The notes: a model not told the origin generated them from the sequence alone. A stretch of 37,561 bases of DNA from Dysgonamonadaceae bacterium (GCA_028696875.1 JAQVGF010000004.1:1-37561); one strand, 5' to 3'; counted from the stretch's first letter, positions 20,993-31,351 are shown. Program-made: numbers and translations.

Positions 20993-21853
20993 CTACTCAC
21001 CACTCACCATCTCCTCTTCATCAATTTTAAAATCGATAGGCAAAATACATTTAACACTTACAGTTTCGTTGTTATTTTTGCCGGGTGTCCATTTTGGCAT
21101 CATGCTCAAAACGCGCAACGCTTCGTTGTCTAACTCGTTATCTAAACCGTTCACAATTTCCAGGTTTGAGATAGTACCATCTTTTCGGACAATGAATGCA
21201 CACAATATGCGACCTTGAATACCTTCTTGTTTGGCTCGCACGGGATATTGAATAAATTCTGAAAGAAATCTACCCAAACCTTCTTCTCCAGTAGGAAATT
21301 CGGGCATCTGATCCACGATGGTAAAAATCTCCTCGTTTGGATCGATTGGCATAACTTTGCGACTTTGTGCTCTTCTGGATGAACGAGCATTTTTATTTAA
21401 CTTAAAATACATGGGAACGTATTGGCGTGCTCTCACATTTTCCCCTTTATAGACTGCAGGTCGCCAGGCAGGCATCGATTTAATTATACGTAAAGCCTCT
21501 GCATCTAAAAGTGGATGAGCGCGATGCATAATTTCAAAGTTGGATAACGATCCATCTAATTCTACCACAAAATTATAGACCACCAATCCTTGTATATTTT
21601 TTTCTGCTGCCTCTCGCGGATATCTCAAAGATCTTGAAATAAAACGATTCATTTCGTGACTTCCACCCGTAAACATGGGGTCAATATCGGGAACTTCAAT
21701 TATTTTACCGGTCGGGCTGGGTGGATTTTGTTGTGCTATTAAATCGTGGGCTAATTCAATATTTTCTGTTGGCTTTGCTTCAATGTTTAAAACGTTTCCT
21801 GCAAACAGGATAATTGTAAACAGTCCGCATACCATCGTTGTGTTAACTCTCAT
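20993..21853 (-). CDS. Secreted/periplasmic protein with two tandem TonB C-terminal domains
   Basis: Signal-like N-terminus; two copies of [RYPREAAEKNIQGLVVYNFVVELDGSLSNFEI...] and [QYPVRAKQEGIQGRILCAFIVRKDGTISNLEI...]. Confidence 0.88.
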   Translation of the reverse strand: MRVNTTMVCGLFTIILFAGNVLNIEAKPTENIELAHDLIAQQNPPSPTGKIIEVPDIDPMFTGGSHEMNRFISRSLRYPREAAEKNIQGLVVYNFVVELDGSLSNFEIMHRAHPLLDAEALRIIKSMPAWRPAVYKGENVRARQYVPMYFKLNKNARSSRRAQSRKVMPIDPNEEIFTIVDQMPEFPTGEEGLGRFLSEFIQYPVRAKQEGIQGRILCAFIVRKDGTISNLEIVNGLDNELDNEALRVLSMMPKWTPGKNNNETVSVKCILPIDFKIDEEEMVSGE

Positions 21854-21987
21854 CTGAATAAAAAATAGAAATGTCTGTTTGTAATTAATTAATAATGCAA
21901 ATATAGGGAAATTTATTGCGACAAAATAACCTCTTTAGCAGATTCTGATAAATTTTAACTGAATAAGTTCCTCAAGCGACTAAAACA

Positions 21988-24033
21988 TCAAAAATCCCAA
22001 ATCAACCCGATATATGCGTGTCTTGGTAATCCCGGATAATAATAGCGGGGTTCGTCAGACCCAAATGCCTTGGCATTTACAATTACCATGGATGCATAGT
22101 GCGAATTGGTGATATTGTTTACACCTATATATGCTGTAAGAGAAGAATCTTTGAAAGCATCAAATCGATTTGAGATTTTCAAGTTGCTTAGAAAGTAAGA
22201 TGATTCGTACAGCGTGTTGGCATCGTCCAAAAACTGTCGACCAACGGATTGAAATTGCGCATCAATCAGTATAGATTTAATGGGAGACCAATGGAAACTT
22301 ATCTGAGTGGAATAATTAGGAATACCTGGCAATAGATTATCATCATAATTTATATCTTCACTTGTGAAATCGATAAATTTATTTTTCGAAAAGGTGTAAC
22401 TAATATCTGAGGTTAGATTGCCCGGGAATTTTTTATACGAAAACAGTCTGTTTCGAACAGATAGTTCAATGCCGCGATGGCGAGTTTTACCCGCATTTAT
22501 ACCGGTAAAGATATCTTCGGTATATCGTTTTGTAACCAACAGATTGTCTAATTCTATTGCATAGAGCGTACCATCAACTTCCATTTTTTTGTTAAACAAA
22601 AATAGGCGTGCGCCCAATTCATACTGAACTCCTTCTTCCGGTTTAATATCCGGATTGATGTTGCCTTCGGGCAACAAAGTTTCGTCGGGGGAAGGAAGCG
22701 AAAAACCGTGACCAACCGATGCATACAAAGCCAATTTTTGGTGTGGAGCATAGTTGATGCCAATGCGAGGCGAAAACATGGAGGGAAAACTCCGATTGCC
22801 TGATTTGTCGCCATCTTCCTTAAATTGGTCTTCCAATTTATAGCCAATTTTGTTGAAAGCACCTGCAATGGAAATATTTATTTTCGAGGTAGGTTGATAG
22901 TAAACAATACTAAACAGATTCAGGTGATTTCTGTTTTCTTTATTTTTATTTAGCAGGACATCATCCTTTTCCATCAACCATTTGTAATCGTCAGTAATCC
23001 ACTCAAAGCCCACAATTACATTTATCTTTGAAGAAGTGTAACTCAATTTATTTCTAATTCCTCCACCGCGTGACCCGTCATCTAAGTCGTTGAAAGGTCG
23101 TCTCTCAAAACTATCGTTCCATTTTCCAAACAGCATCAATTTATTTTGCCAGTGCTCATTCAATCGATTGATAAATGATGCTCCTGCAACACCTTTTTGA
23201 TATCTTTTATAGCCGGCAATCTCTTTCCAGTTTTGTGCTGCAGCTTTGGGATTAGTATCAAAAAGTGTTCTGCCAATAGAACTTGGTATCCCGGCATTCA
23301 TGTAAGTGGTATAGAAAAAGTATTCAAGATCAAACAACTTTAAATTTGCGTCCCCGGCAACAAGTGCTGTACGTTTTTTCAAATAATTGTTTTCGCGATA
23401 GCCATCTGAATTTGTGGCAGAAAGGTGAGCTTGCAAAGAGAGATTATTCGTGACAAAACTTTGGCTTATATTAGCTTTCAATGTATTGAAAGCTCCGTAA
23501 TGAAATTGTGCGTTGGTACCTGTCTGTTTCTTTTCGGATGTATACATATTGATTGTTCCACCCAATCCTGATCCGTACAAAGCAGAAGCGGGACCTTTTA
23601 CGATTTCTAATCTGTCAATCATTTGTAAATCTATATCCTCGGGATTGGAAACGCCGTCGGAGGAAGTAATCGGAATATCGTTTAAATAAAATTTAATTCT
23701 ATTGGTATTATAAGGTGTTCGGCTACCCATACCTCTGATAACAATTCTGCTGGTGGCATAAGTTCCGCTTTGCATAGAAACTCCGGGCAAAGAGTTGATA
23801 GTTGTTGCCATGGAATTAGCATCCCAAGCCGAAATAGACTTATTGATAAGAACCGATAAACTCCCGGGAACACGATTTAATTTACTGCTTGATTGATATG
23901 CATTTACAATTACTTCTCCCAAGGGTATAATAGTGTCTGTCTCGGAAACAGTGTTATTGCTTTGTGCAAATAAGTTCCACGTTGTGAAGATGAAAAACAG
24001 AAAAAAAAGAGAAGTTTGGAAGAAATTAATCAT
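21988..24033 (-). CDS. TonB-dependent outer-membrane receptor
   Basis: 681 aa; signal peptide, plug domain (RIVIRGMGSRTPYNTNRIKFYLNDIPITSSDG...RLEIVKGPASALYGSGLGGTINMYT), C-terminal beta-barrel strand ending in F. Confidence 0.95.
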   Translation of the reverse strand: MINFFQTSLFFLFFIFTTWNLFAQSNNTVSETDTIIPLGEVIVNAYQSSSKLNRVPGSLSVLINKSISAWDANSMATTINSLPGVSMQSGTYATSRIVIRGMGSRTPYNTNRIKFYLNDIPITSSDGVSNPEDIDLQMIDRLEIVKGPASALYGSGLGGTINMYTSEKKQTGTNAQFHYGAFNTLKANISQSFVTNNLSLQAHLSATNSDGYRENNYLKKRTALVAGDANLKLFDLEYFFYTTYMNAGIPSSIGRTLFDTNPKAAAQNWKEIAGYKRYQKGVAGASFINRLNEHWQNKLMLFGKWNDSFERRPFNDLDDGSRGGGIRNKLSYTSSKINVIVGFEWITDDYKWLMEKDDVLLNKNKENRNHLNLFSIVYYQPTSKINISIAGAFNKIGYKLEDQFKEDGDKSGNRSFPSMFSPRIGINYAPHQKLALYASVGHGFSLPSPDETLLPEGNINPDIKPEEGVQYELGARLFLFNKKMEVDGTLYAIELDNLLVTKRYTEDIFTGINAGKTRHRGIELSVRNRLFSYKKFPGNLTSDISYTFSKNKFIDFTSEDINYDDNLLPGIPNYSTQISFHWSPIKSILIDAQFQSVGRQFLDDANTLYESSYFLSNLKISNRFDAFKDSSLTAYIGVNNITNSHYASMVIVNAKAFGSDEPRYYYPGLPRHAYIGLIWDF

Positions 24034-24182
24034 TGATATATATTGTAACTTTTCAGGTTTTTTGATTAAACAATTCGTTATTAGAGGTCGATTCTTTGTA
24101 AAAGACGCAAAATATTGCGTCTCTTCTACATTCTATCATTTATCATTTTTAATTCTAAGTTCACTCCAAAAAGATTCCAATA

Positions 24183-24276
24183 CTGATTATTAGACTTTTT
24201 CTGCCCTTTGTCCCTAAAGGGAGAAGCCTAATAATCAGCGTTCTGCCAAAGTTCCCTTCAGGGGATTTAGGGACGG
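24183..24276. repeat. Dispersed intergenic repeat with inverted ends (CTGATTATTAG...CTAATAATCAG) followed by CTTCAGGGGATTTAGGG
   Basis: 11-bp perfect inverted repeat; the second half recurs inverted at 36556..36604. Confidence 0.75.
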
Positions 24277-24309
24277 GAATGAGTGAGGTTAGCATTTCAA
24301 AGTGGGACT

Positions 24310-24336
24310 CAATTCTTAATTCTTAATTCTTAATTT
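24310..24336. repeat. Heptamer array (TAATTCT)n
   Basis: CAATTCT-TAATTCT-TAATTCT-TAATTTT. Confidence 0.9.
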
Positions 24337-24339
24337 TTT

Positions 24340-25764
24340 TCATTCCACCGGAATTAGCCTCACAATCCTACCCGGCTGTTCCAGTCCGATGTAAACCAAC
24401 CCATCGGGACTCATTACAACATTTCTTACGCGACCAATTCCTTCAACTAATTTTTCTTGATGAACCACCTTTTGCCCCTCTAATACAATTCGTTCAATGT
24501 AATCAAATCTGAGAGAACCAACAAGGATGTTATTCTCCCAATTTTTGAATCTCTCTCCAGTCACAAAAGTCATTCCGCAAGGAGCAATTGAGGGAGTCCA
24601 TTGAATAACGGGTTGTTCCATGCCTTCTTTGTGTGTTAATTCCGTTAAAACTGTACCATCATAATTTTTACCATACGATATAACAGGCCAACCGTAATTT
24701 AAACCGGGTTTTATCAAATTTAGTTCATCTCCGCCCATTGGACCATGTTCTGTTTCCCACAAATCACCTGTTTCAGGATGAAAGCTGTTGCCTTGTGGAT
24801 TTCTATTGCCATAGCAATAGATAGATTTTATTGCACCGGGAGTATCCACAAACGGATTGTCTACGGGAATTCTTCCATCGTCGTGAATTCTGTGTATTTT
24901 CCCATTGGAGTTGTCCAGCTTTTGTGGGAAATCAAAATGTTGTCCTCGTTCTCCTATTCCAAAGTACAGGTATCCTTTGCCATCGAAAGCCAATTTGCAA
25001 CCAAAATGATGTCCTCTATCCGTATCCGGAGTTCCTTTGTACAAAACCTCTTGATCAATAAGTTTATTGCCTTGCAAACGGGCACGCATCACTGCGGTAT
25101 TACCAATCCTCCTGTCGCTCTCTGTGTTTAACGCTGAATAAGAGATATAAATCCATCCATTTTCATCATAATCAGGATGAAGCGCTAAGTCTAACAATCC
25201 ACCTTGACCAAATGCCATTATGGGTGGTAAACCTTCTATTGGAGGTGATAATTCCCCATTGGAAAAAGTGTGCAGGGTGCCACTTCTTTCAGAAATCAGT
25301 AAATCACCATTTGGTAAAAATGCAAGACCCCACGGAACATCCAATCCCAACACAACAGTATCCATCACAAAACGATGAACCTCAGATTCTATAATTTGAT
25401 CGGCATGAACACTTGGTTTCAATAAATCTCTATCTGTAGGAATTCCTTTTCTAACATAGTGTGCTAATGCTTCAATTTCAGAATCAGAAAATGCTTTTTC
25501 GAAAGCAGGCATTCCAATTTCTATTATTCCATTTTTAATGCTCTCCTCAATTGAAGTTGTCCCTTCTTCATCCATCCATACTTTATTCTCAAATTTCTCC
25601 AGATTATCGCCATGACACCCGGCACAATAATTTACATAGTTTTCTGAAGCAACTCTCTCTTTATTGTTGCGCTGTTGAGAGGTAGAATTACACGATAAAT
25701 AGCCAATTAAAGTAACAAACAGTAGTAGTGCAATAGTTGCAAAATAATCTTTGGAAGTTTTCAT
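24340..25764 (-). CDS. Lipoprotein fusion: N-terminal cytochrome c domain plus glucose/sorbosone dehydrogenase-type beta-propeller
   Basis: Lipobox (IGYLSC), heme-binding CAGCH, then LDVPWGLAFLPNGDLLISER...ETEHGPMGGDELNLIKPGLNYGWPVISYG. Confidence 0.93.
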   Translation of the reverse strand: MKTSKDYFATIALLLFVTLIGYLSCNSTSQQRNNKERVASENYVNYCAGCHGDNLEKFENKVWMDEEGTTSIEESIKNGIIEIGMPAFEKAFSDSEIEALAHYVRKGIPTDRDLLKPSVHADQIIESEVHRFVMDTVVLGLDVPWGLAFLPNGDLLISERSGTLHTFSNGELSPPIEGLPPIMAFGQGGLLDLALHPDYDENGWIYISYSALNTESDRRIGNTAVMRARLQGNKLIDQEVLYKGTPDTDRGHHFGCKLAFDGKGYLYFGIGERGQHFDFPQKLDNSNGKIHRIHDDGRIPVDNPFVDTPGAIKSIYCYGNRNPQGNSFHPETGDLWETEHGPMGGDELNLIKPGLNYGWPVISYGKNYDGTVLTELTHKEGMEQPVIQWTPSIAPCGMTFVTGERFKNWENNILVGSLRFDYIERIVLEGQKVVHQEKLVEGIGRVRNVVMSPDGLVYIGLEQPGRIVRLIPVE

Positions 25765-26250
25765 AATGTTGGTTTTAATTGTGTTCTGTACAAATATAGT
25801 AAAACTACTTTAAAATAGATCAAAACTCACTTAAAAACGACTACAAATTGAAACAACTTGATAATTCACTCATGTTAAATTTGACAAAATCCTCGCTAAA
25901 TTCTAAAACATAAATGTGTGAAATAGCTGTTTTTACAAAGCAAATGACGGATGCATGGAATAAACATTTTGCAAGTTATCAAGGCTTTTAATTGTCACAT
26001 TGATTAAAATTCGATATTAAAATTTGATTACACTATTAAACACATCGGTAAATCTTTCAATTTATTATTTCACTTTCTATATTATATTAGATTTCTACAG
26101 TATAAAAGTGAGATTAACATAATTCCGTCACGTTCTCATTATAGAACTAAACTATGATTTGAGTGTTATAAAAAACGGACAATCTTTTTTTTTCAATCAA
26201 ACTTAATTACATAAAAACTTTAAATAACTTCAACTTAAAAGATTAGATAA

Positions 26251-27345
26251 ATGATTTTTAAAAAATTCAATCCATTAGAAGATAAAATGCTCAGGATTAT
26301 CGATAATGACGGTAAAGTTGTGAACCAAGAGCTAATGCCTGATTTAGACGATGAGACGATTATTAAAGCATACAAAGATATGCTTTATGAGCGCGTTGCT
26401 GATGAAATGGCTGTTTCTTATCAACGCCAGGGGCGTATGTATACGTATCCACCCAACCAGGGACAGGAAGCTATTCATATTGCTGCTGGAATGAACATGA
26501 AAGAAAACGACTGGCTTGTTCCGGCATTTCGAGAATTGGGCGTAATGCTTGCAAGAGGTGTAACAATGAAAGAAATTTTCTTATATTACAATGGTAATGA
26601 ACAAGGGAGCAATTTTAGTAACCCTAAAGCAAAAAATGTTTTACCGGTAAGTATCTCTATTGGAACACAATTCCAACATGCTGCCGGAATTGGTTACTCT
26701 ATTAAATATCAAGGCAAAAAAGATGTTGTCTTCCCCTTTATTGGGGATGGTGGAACATCGACCGGCGATTTCAATGAAGCATTAAACTTCGCTACTGTTT
26801 GGGATGCTCCTGTAGTATTTACAGTTCAAAACAATCAATATGCTATCTCCTTACCGGTTAGCAAACAGACAAAAGCAATTAATTTGGCAGTAAAATCTGT
26901 TGCTTACGGCATGAAAGGTATCAAAGTAGACGGAAACGATTTCTTTGCCATGTACTTAGCTTATAAAGAAGCAGCGGAACATGCGCGTTCAGGTAAAGGT
27001 CCTGTTTTGATAGAGGCACTTACCTATCGAAGAGGTGCTCATACAACTTCCGATGATCCCACTAAATATCGCACAAAAGAAGAGGAAGTGGAATGGGCAT
27101 TGTCCGATCCATTAATCAGATTGAAGAAATATATGGACAACAAAGGGTTAAAAGTGGAACATGAAGATGATCTAATAGAAAAGAAGAGAAAAGAAGTTGA
27201 TAAAGAGTTCTTAGAGGCAGAAAATTTCGGACCTTATCCATTGGATGAAGTATTTGACTATATGTATGTAGATATGCCCGAAGACCTAAAAAAACAAAAA
27301 GCAGAATACAAACAGTTTTTAAATTGGAAGGAGAATAGAAAATGA
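26251..27345 (+). CDS. pdhA: Pyruvate/2-oxoacid dehydrogenase E1 component, alpha subunit
   Basis: YPPNQGQEAIHIAAG, FIGDGGTSTGDFNEALNFA (ThDP-binding), TYRRGAHTTSDDPTKYR. Confidence 0.95.
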   Translation: MIFKKFNPLEDKMLRIIDNDGKVVNQELMPDLDDETIIKAYKDMLYERVADEMAVSYQRQGRMYTYPPNQGQEAIHIAAGMNMKENDWLVPAFRELGVMLARGVTMKEIFLYYNGNEQGSNFSNPKAKNVLPVSISIGTQFQHAAGIGYSIKYQGKKDVVFPFIGDGGTSTGDFNEALNFATVWDAPVVFTVQNNQYAISLPVSKQTKAINLAVKSVAYGMKGIKVDGNDFFAMYLAYKEAAEHARSGKGPVLIEALTYRRGAHTTSDDPTKYRTKEEEVEWALSDPLIRLKKYMDNKGLKVEHEDDLIEKKRKEVDKEFLEAENFGPYPLDEVFDYMYVDMPEDLKKQKAEYKQFLNWKENRK

Positions 27346-28319
27346 GTGTAATGACATTGGTTAAGGCAATTAATAATGCCTTAGACATTAAACTTGCCGA
27401 AGATAAATCGGTGGTTGTATATGGAGAGGACGTAGGCGTTGAGGGTGGCGTTTTTAGAGTGACCGAAGGTCTACAAGTAAAACATGGCGTTGAAAGAGTA
27501 TTTGATACTCCTTTGGCAGAATCTGCAATTGTTGGAACAGGATTAGGGATGGCACTGTCAGGATTGCGTCCGGTTATAGAAATGCAGTTTGAAGGTTTTT
27601 CATATCCTGCATTTAATCAAATCATCTCGAATGTATCACGCATGCACAACCGCTCTCGAGGCAGATTTAAAGCCCCTTTAGTAATTCGTTTTCCATATGG
27701 TGGAGGAATTAATGCATTGGAACATCACTCCGAAAGCCCGGAAGCATTCTATTCTCATATTCCGGGTTTAAAAGTTGTGGTTCCCTCTACACCTCACGAT
27801 GCGAAAGGTTTGTTAATTGCAGCTATCGAAAGTGACGATCCGGTTATTTTTATGGAGCCAAAACGTATATATCGTGCGGTGAAACAAGAAGTTAATGATG
27901 ACAAATTCAGTATCCCTCTGGGAAAAGCTAAAGTGCTGAATGAAGGAACGGACGTAACTCTGGTAGCTTTTGGTGCTATGATTCGCGAATGCCAAAGAGC
28001 AATGGTGATGACCAAAGAAGCAGGCATATCTGTAGAATTGATAGATTTAAGGACCATTTATCCGATTGACAAAGAAACAATTATAAACTCTATTCAAAAA
28101 ACAGGACGTTTAGTGGTGGTTGCAGAAGCCCCAGAATCGTTTAGTGTTGGATCCGAATTGATTGCTATTGCAAACGAAGGAGCTTTCTTGCATCTTGAAG
28201 CACCGCCAAAACGGGTAATGGGTTTTGATACAATTGTTCCGTTGGCACAAGGTGAAAAGCACTATATGATTTCACCTGAGCAGATATTCTACGAAATAGA
28301 GAAAACAGTCAAATTCTAA
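27342..28319 (+). CDS. pdhB: Pyruvate/2-oxoacid dehydrogenase E1 component, beta subunit
   Basis: YGEDVGVEGGVFRVTEGL, DTPLAESAIVGTGLGMA; ATGA-type overlap with pdhA. Confidence 0.95.
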   Translation: MSVMTLVKAINNALDIKLAEDKSVVVYGEDVGVEGGVFRVTEGLQVKHGVERVFDTPLAESAIVGTGLGMALSGLRPVIEMQFEGFSYPAFNQIISNVSRMHNRSRGRFKAPLVIRFPYGGGINALEHHSESPEAFYSHIPGLKVVVPSTPHDAKGLLIAAIESDDPVIFMEPKRIYRAVKQEVNDDKFSIPLGKAKVLNEGTDVTLVAFGAMIRECQRAMVMTKEAGISVELIDLRTIYPIDKETIINSIQKTGRLVVVAEAPESFSVGSELIAIANEGAFLHLEAPPKRVMGFDTIVPLAQGEKHYMISPEQIFYEIEKTVKF

Positions 28320-28330
28320 ATTTTAATCAA

Positions 28331-29620
28331 ATGAGATATATATTTAATTTTCCCGATATAGGTGAAGGTCTTGAAGAAGGAACCATTCTTGAATGGTACG
28401 TAAAAAAAGGCCAAGAAGTGAAAACCGGAGATAATCTGGTACAAATGGAAACCGATAAAGTGGTTGCCGATATTCCCTCTCCGAAGGATGGGACTATTGT
28501 GGCACTATTTGGTGAAGTTGGCGAAGTAGCTATTGTAGGAGAACCATTGGTTGAAATAGAAATTGAAGGTGTACATGGTGAAGATGCGCAAGAAGAGGCT
28601 AAAAAAGAGTACGCTCCCGAGCCTGAAGAAGAGGATTTCGAAGAAGAAGAAGCTGCTGCTGTAGTAGGCACAATGGAAACAGCCGGAAAAGGTGCAGTAA
28701 TGGCAGCCAGCGACGAAGGCTCGGAGAAAGAACCTGAAAAGGAAGCAAAACCTGAACGTAAAGCTTTAGCTACACCGGTAGCAAGAGCTATGGCTAAGGA
28801 AATGGACATTGATATCAACGAAGTGAAAGGAACCGGTCCTTCCGGAAGAGTTACCAAAGCTGATATCGAAAACTTTAAACCTGCCAAAAAAGGCAAAGTA
28901 AAAAAACATGAAATTCCAACCGATGAGTTTACTTATGAGCCATTAAGCCAGATAAGAAAAACTATTTCGAGAAACATGCTAAACTCTAAACAGAGCGCAG
29001 CACACATGACTGTGTTTGAGGAAGTGGAAATATCAGAACTTATCAATATAAGAAGTAGATACAAAACATCATTTGCTGACGAAGATGTCAAATTGACCTA
29101 CTTACCTTTCATTGTCAAAGCTGTAGTTCATGCATTGAAACATCACAGACAAATAAATTCTCAAATGGATTTAGAGAATGATAGAATGATTTTCAACAAT
29201 CGGTATAATATTGGAATAGCTGTAGATACTGCTGAAGGACTTGTTGTACCTGTTATAAAAGATGCAGACCAATTAAGCATCAAGGAAATAGCACAACAAA
29301 TTACTGAATTGGCTGACAAAGCGAATAGTCGCAAACTTAGCATGGATGACATGAAGGGTGGCACATTTACTATCACTAATTATGGTTCTATTGGAGGCAT
29401 TTTTGCCACACCGGTTATCAACTATCCACAGGCAGGGATCTTAGGTGTTGGTCGCATTGTTAAGAAACCAATTATTAAGGACGATGCCGTAGTACCTGGA
29501 AATGTCTTAGCGTTATCTCTTTCTGTTGATCATCGTATTGTAGATGGTGGAGAAGCATCACGCTTTGTAAATAAAATTATGGAATACCTTTCTGATCCCA
29601 TTGCATTGATAATGGATTAA
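28331..29620 (+). CDS. Dihydrolipoamide acyltransferase (E2) with a single lipoyl domain
   Basis: VQMETDKVVADIPSP lipoylation motif, peripheral-subunit-binding domain (ATPVARAMAKEMDIDINEVKGTGPSGRV), catalytic SVDHRIVDG. Confidence 0.95.
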   Translation: MRYIFNFPDIGEGLEEGTILEWYVKKGQEVKTGDNLVQMETDKVVADIPSPKDGTIVALFGEVGEVAIVGEPLVEIEIEGVHGEDAQEEAKKEYAPEPEEEDFEEEEAAAVVGTMETAGKGAVMAASDEGSEKEPEKEAKPERKALATPVARAMAKEMDIDINEVKGTGPSGRVTKADIENFKPAKKGKVKKHEIPTDEFTYEPLSQIRKTISRNMLNSKQSAAHMTVFEEVEISELINIRSRYKTSFADEDVKLTYLPFIVKAVVHALKHHRQINSQMDLENDRMIFNNRYNIGIAVDTAEGLVVPVIKDADQLSIKEIAQQITELADKANSRKLSMDDMKGGTFTITNYGSIGGIFATPVINYPQAGILGVGRIVKKPIIKDDAVVPGNVLALSLSVDHRIVDGGEASRFVNKIMEYLSDPIALIMD

Positions 29621-29691
29621 CACACTAATCTATCCCTTATGAATAAAAGTTGGGGATAGATTTCTTTTATAACTTTAGAACAGAATAATAA

Positions 29692-31062
29692 ATGAACTCA
29701 CAAGAACAAAATAACATGGATTACGATCTTATAATTATAGGTGCCGGCCCAGCAGGATATGTCGCAGCAATTAGAGCCGGGCAATTAGGCCTTAAGACTG
29801 CTATTGTAGAAAAACAATATATTGGTGGCATGTGTCTTAACTGGGGATGCATACCCTCAAAATCAATGCTGGAAAGTGCTAAAGTGTTTGAGAAAACAAA
29901 AATACTTTCCGAGTTTGGAATCGATGGTGTCGATTTGGATAATATCTCTTTCAATTGGGATACCGTTAAAAAAAGAACTAAAAAGATTACAAAGAGGCTA
30001 ACAGCAGGTGTAAGCTTCCTTCTCAAGAAGAATGGCATTGAGGTTATCAATGGAACAGCAAAAGTTGGTTCAGACAAAAGTGTGTATGTAGACGGTAAAA
30101 AGATAACTGCAGAAAACATTATTGTTGCTACCGGATCTAAACCTAAAAAACTGGACGATAAATTAGAAAATGCTCCAAGTGTGGAAATGGAAAATCTTTT
30201 TGATTTAGATGATTTCCCCGAAAAAATAGTTGTAGCAGGGAATCATGTTTCAGCAGTAGAAATTGCTCAGTTCTTTAAACTAATTGACAAGAAGGTTACA
30301 CTTGTTGCCAATAGTTCGTACTTTTTGGATGGCATTGACCCATTCCTTATCGACTACATCACCAAAAATATAGCTTCAAACGGAATTGAGCTGATTCAGG
30401 AGGGCTACCCTTCAAAATACTCCGAAGGAAAATTAACTGTTGGCGATAAAAAAATAGAATGTGATTTGTTGGTAAATTGCAGTTCACGTAAAGCAATCAT
30501 CCCCGAAAGTGAAACACCTTTTGAACTAACCGAACGCGGTTTTATAAAAACTGATAACGACTTTAAAACAAACGTACCGAATGTATATGTCATTGGAGAT
30601 GCAGCCGGTAAAAGCTTTGTTGCACACATGGCATCAGCACAAGGCATTCACGTTGTGAATGCAATAAAAGGTGTGAAAGGAAGTTTTGACTATTCAACCT
30701 ATCCCATCAACATGTATACCAGTCCGGAGATATCACAGATAGGTATGACCGAGGATATGATAAAAGAAGAAGGTTACGAATATAAAGTAAATGAATTCCC
30801 ATTGTCGGCAAACGGAAAGGCAATGATTGAAGGTAACACCGAAGGCTTTATACGTATGCTTTCTGAAAAGAAATACGGACAAGTGTTGGGTGTTCAAATT
30901 GTGGGCAAACATGCCACCGATATGATTGCTGAAGCGGGAGCTTATCTCAAAGTTGAAGGCACAATATATGACGTAGCAAATACTATTCATGCTCATCCTA
31001 CGATTTCAGAAATATATTTTGAAGTGGGGTTTGATGCGTTTGACCAGGCAATTCATAAATAG
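29692..31062 (+). CDS. lpdA: Dihydrolipoamide dehydrogenase (E3)
   Basis: IIGAGPAGYVAAIRAGQLG, GGMCLNWGCIPSK redox-active CxxxxC motif. Confidence 0.96.
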   Translation: MNSQEQNNMDYDLIIIGAGPAGYVAAIRAGQLGLKTAIVEKQYIGGMCLNWGCIPSKSMLESAKVFEKTKILSEFGIDGVDLDNISFNWDTVKKRTKKITKRLTAGVSFLLKKNGIEVINGTAKVGSDKSVYVDGKKITAENIIVATGSKPKKLDDKLENAPSVEMENLFDLDDFPEKIVVAGNHVSAVEIAQFFKLIDKKVTLVANSSYFLDGIDPFLIDYITKNIASNGIELIQEGYPSKYSEGKLTVGDKKIECDLLVNCSSRKAIIPESETPFELTERGFIKTDNDFKTNVPNVYVIGDAAGKSFVAHMASAQGIHVVNAIKGVKGSFDYSTYPINMYTSPEISQIGMTEDMIKEEGYEYKVNEFPLSANGKAMIEGNTEGFIRMLSEKKYGQVLGVQIVGKHATDMIAEAGAYLKVEGTIYDVANTIHAHPTISEIYFEVGFDAFDQAIHK

Positions 31063-31080
31063 ACCAAGCAATTCATAAAC
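31042..31080. repeat. 20-bp tandem duplication spanning the lpdA stop codon
   Basis: GACCAGGCAATTCATAAAT-A-GACCAAGCAATTCATAAAC. Confidence 0.9.
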
Positions 31081-31307
31081 AGTCTTTGAGAGACTTAAAA
31101 GTAAGTATTTTACTTGGGGATTGATTTACTTGGGGATTGTGCCGAAACAACTTGACGCTTTGAACGTGCTGTTTTTCTGATTGTCATTTTATTTTATCTT
31201 GATAATAAGAAAATTTGAGATGTTTATTTTATGCGTTAAAAACGCTGCACCATAGACCCCTCGTTGCAGAAAGGGAGTGAAATTCTTTCTGCTTCGTAGC
31301 ATTCACC

Positions 31308-31351
31308 CTGTGGAATAAATCAAAGATTTAATACAAAGCATTATTCCACAG
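31308..31351. repeat. Intergenic inverted repeat CTGTGGAATAA...TTATTCCACAG
   Basis: 11-bp perfect arms separated by 22 nt. Confidence 0.85.

Noticed and set aside
28327-28896. 189-aa minus-strand ORF opposite the E2 gene
   Set aside because: Antisense mirror of the acidic/alanine-rich E2 linker (S/P/A-rich translation); the + strand has the conserved E2 domains.
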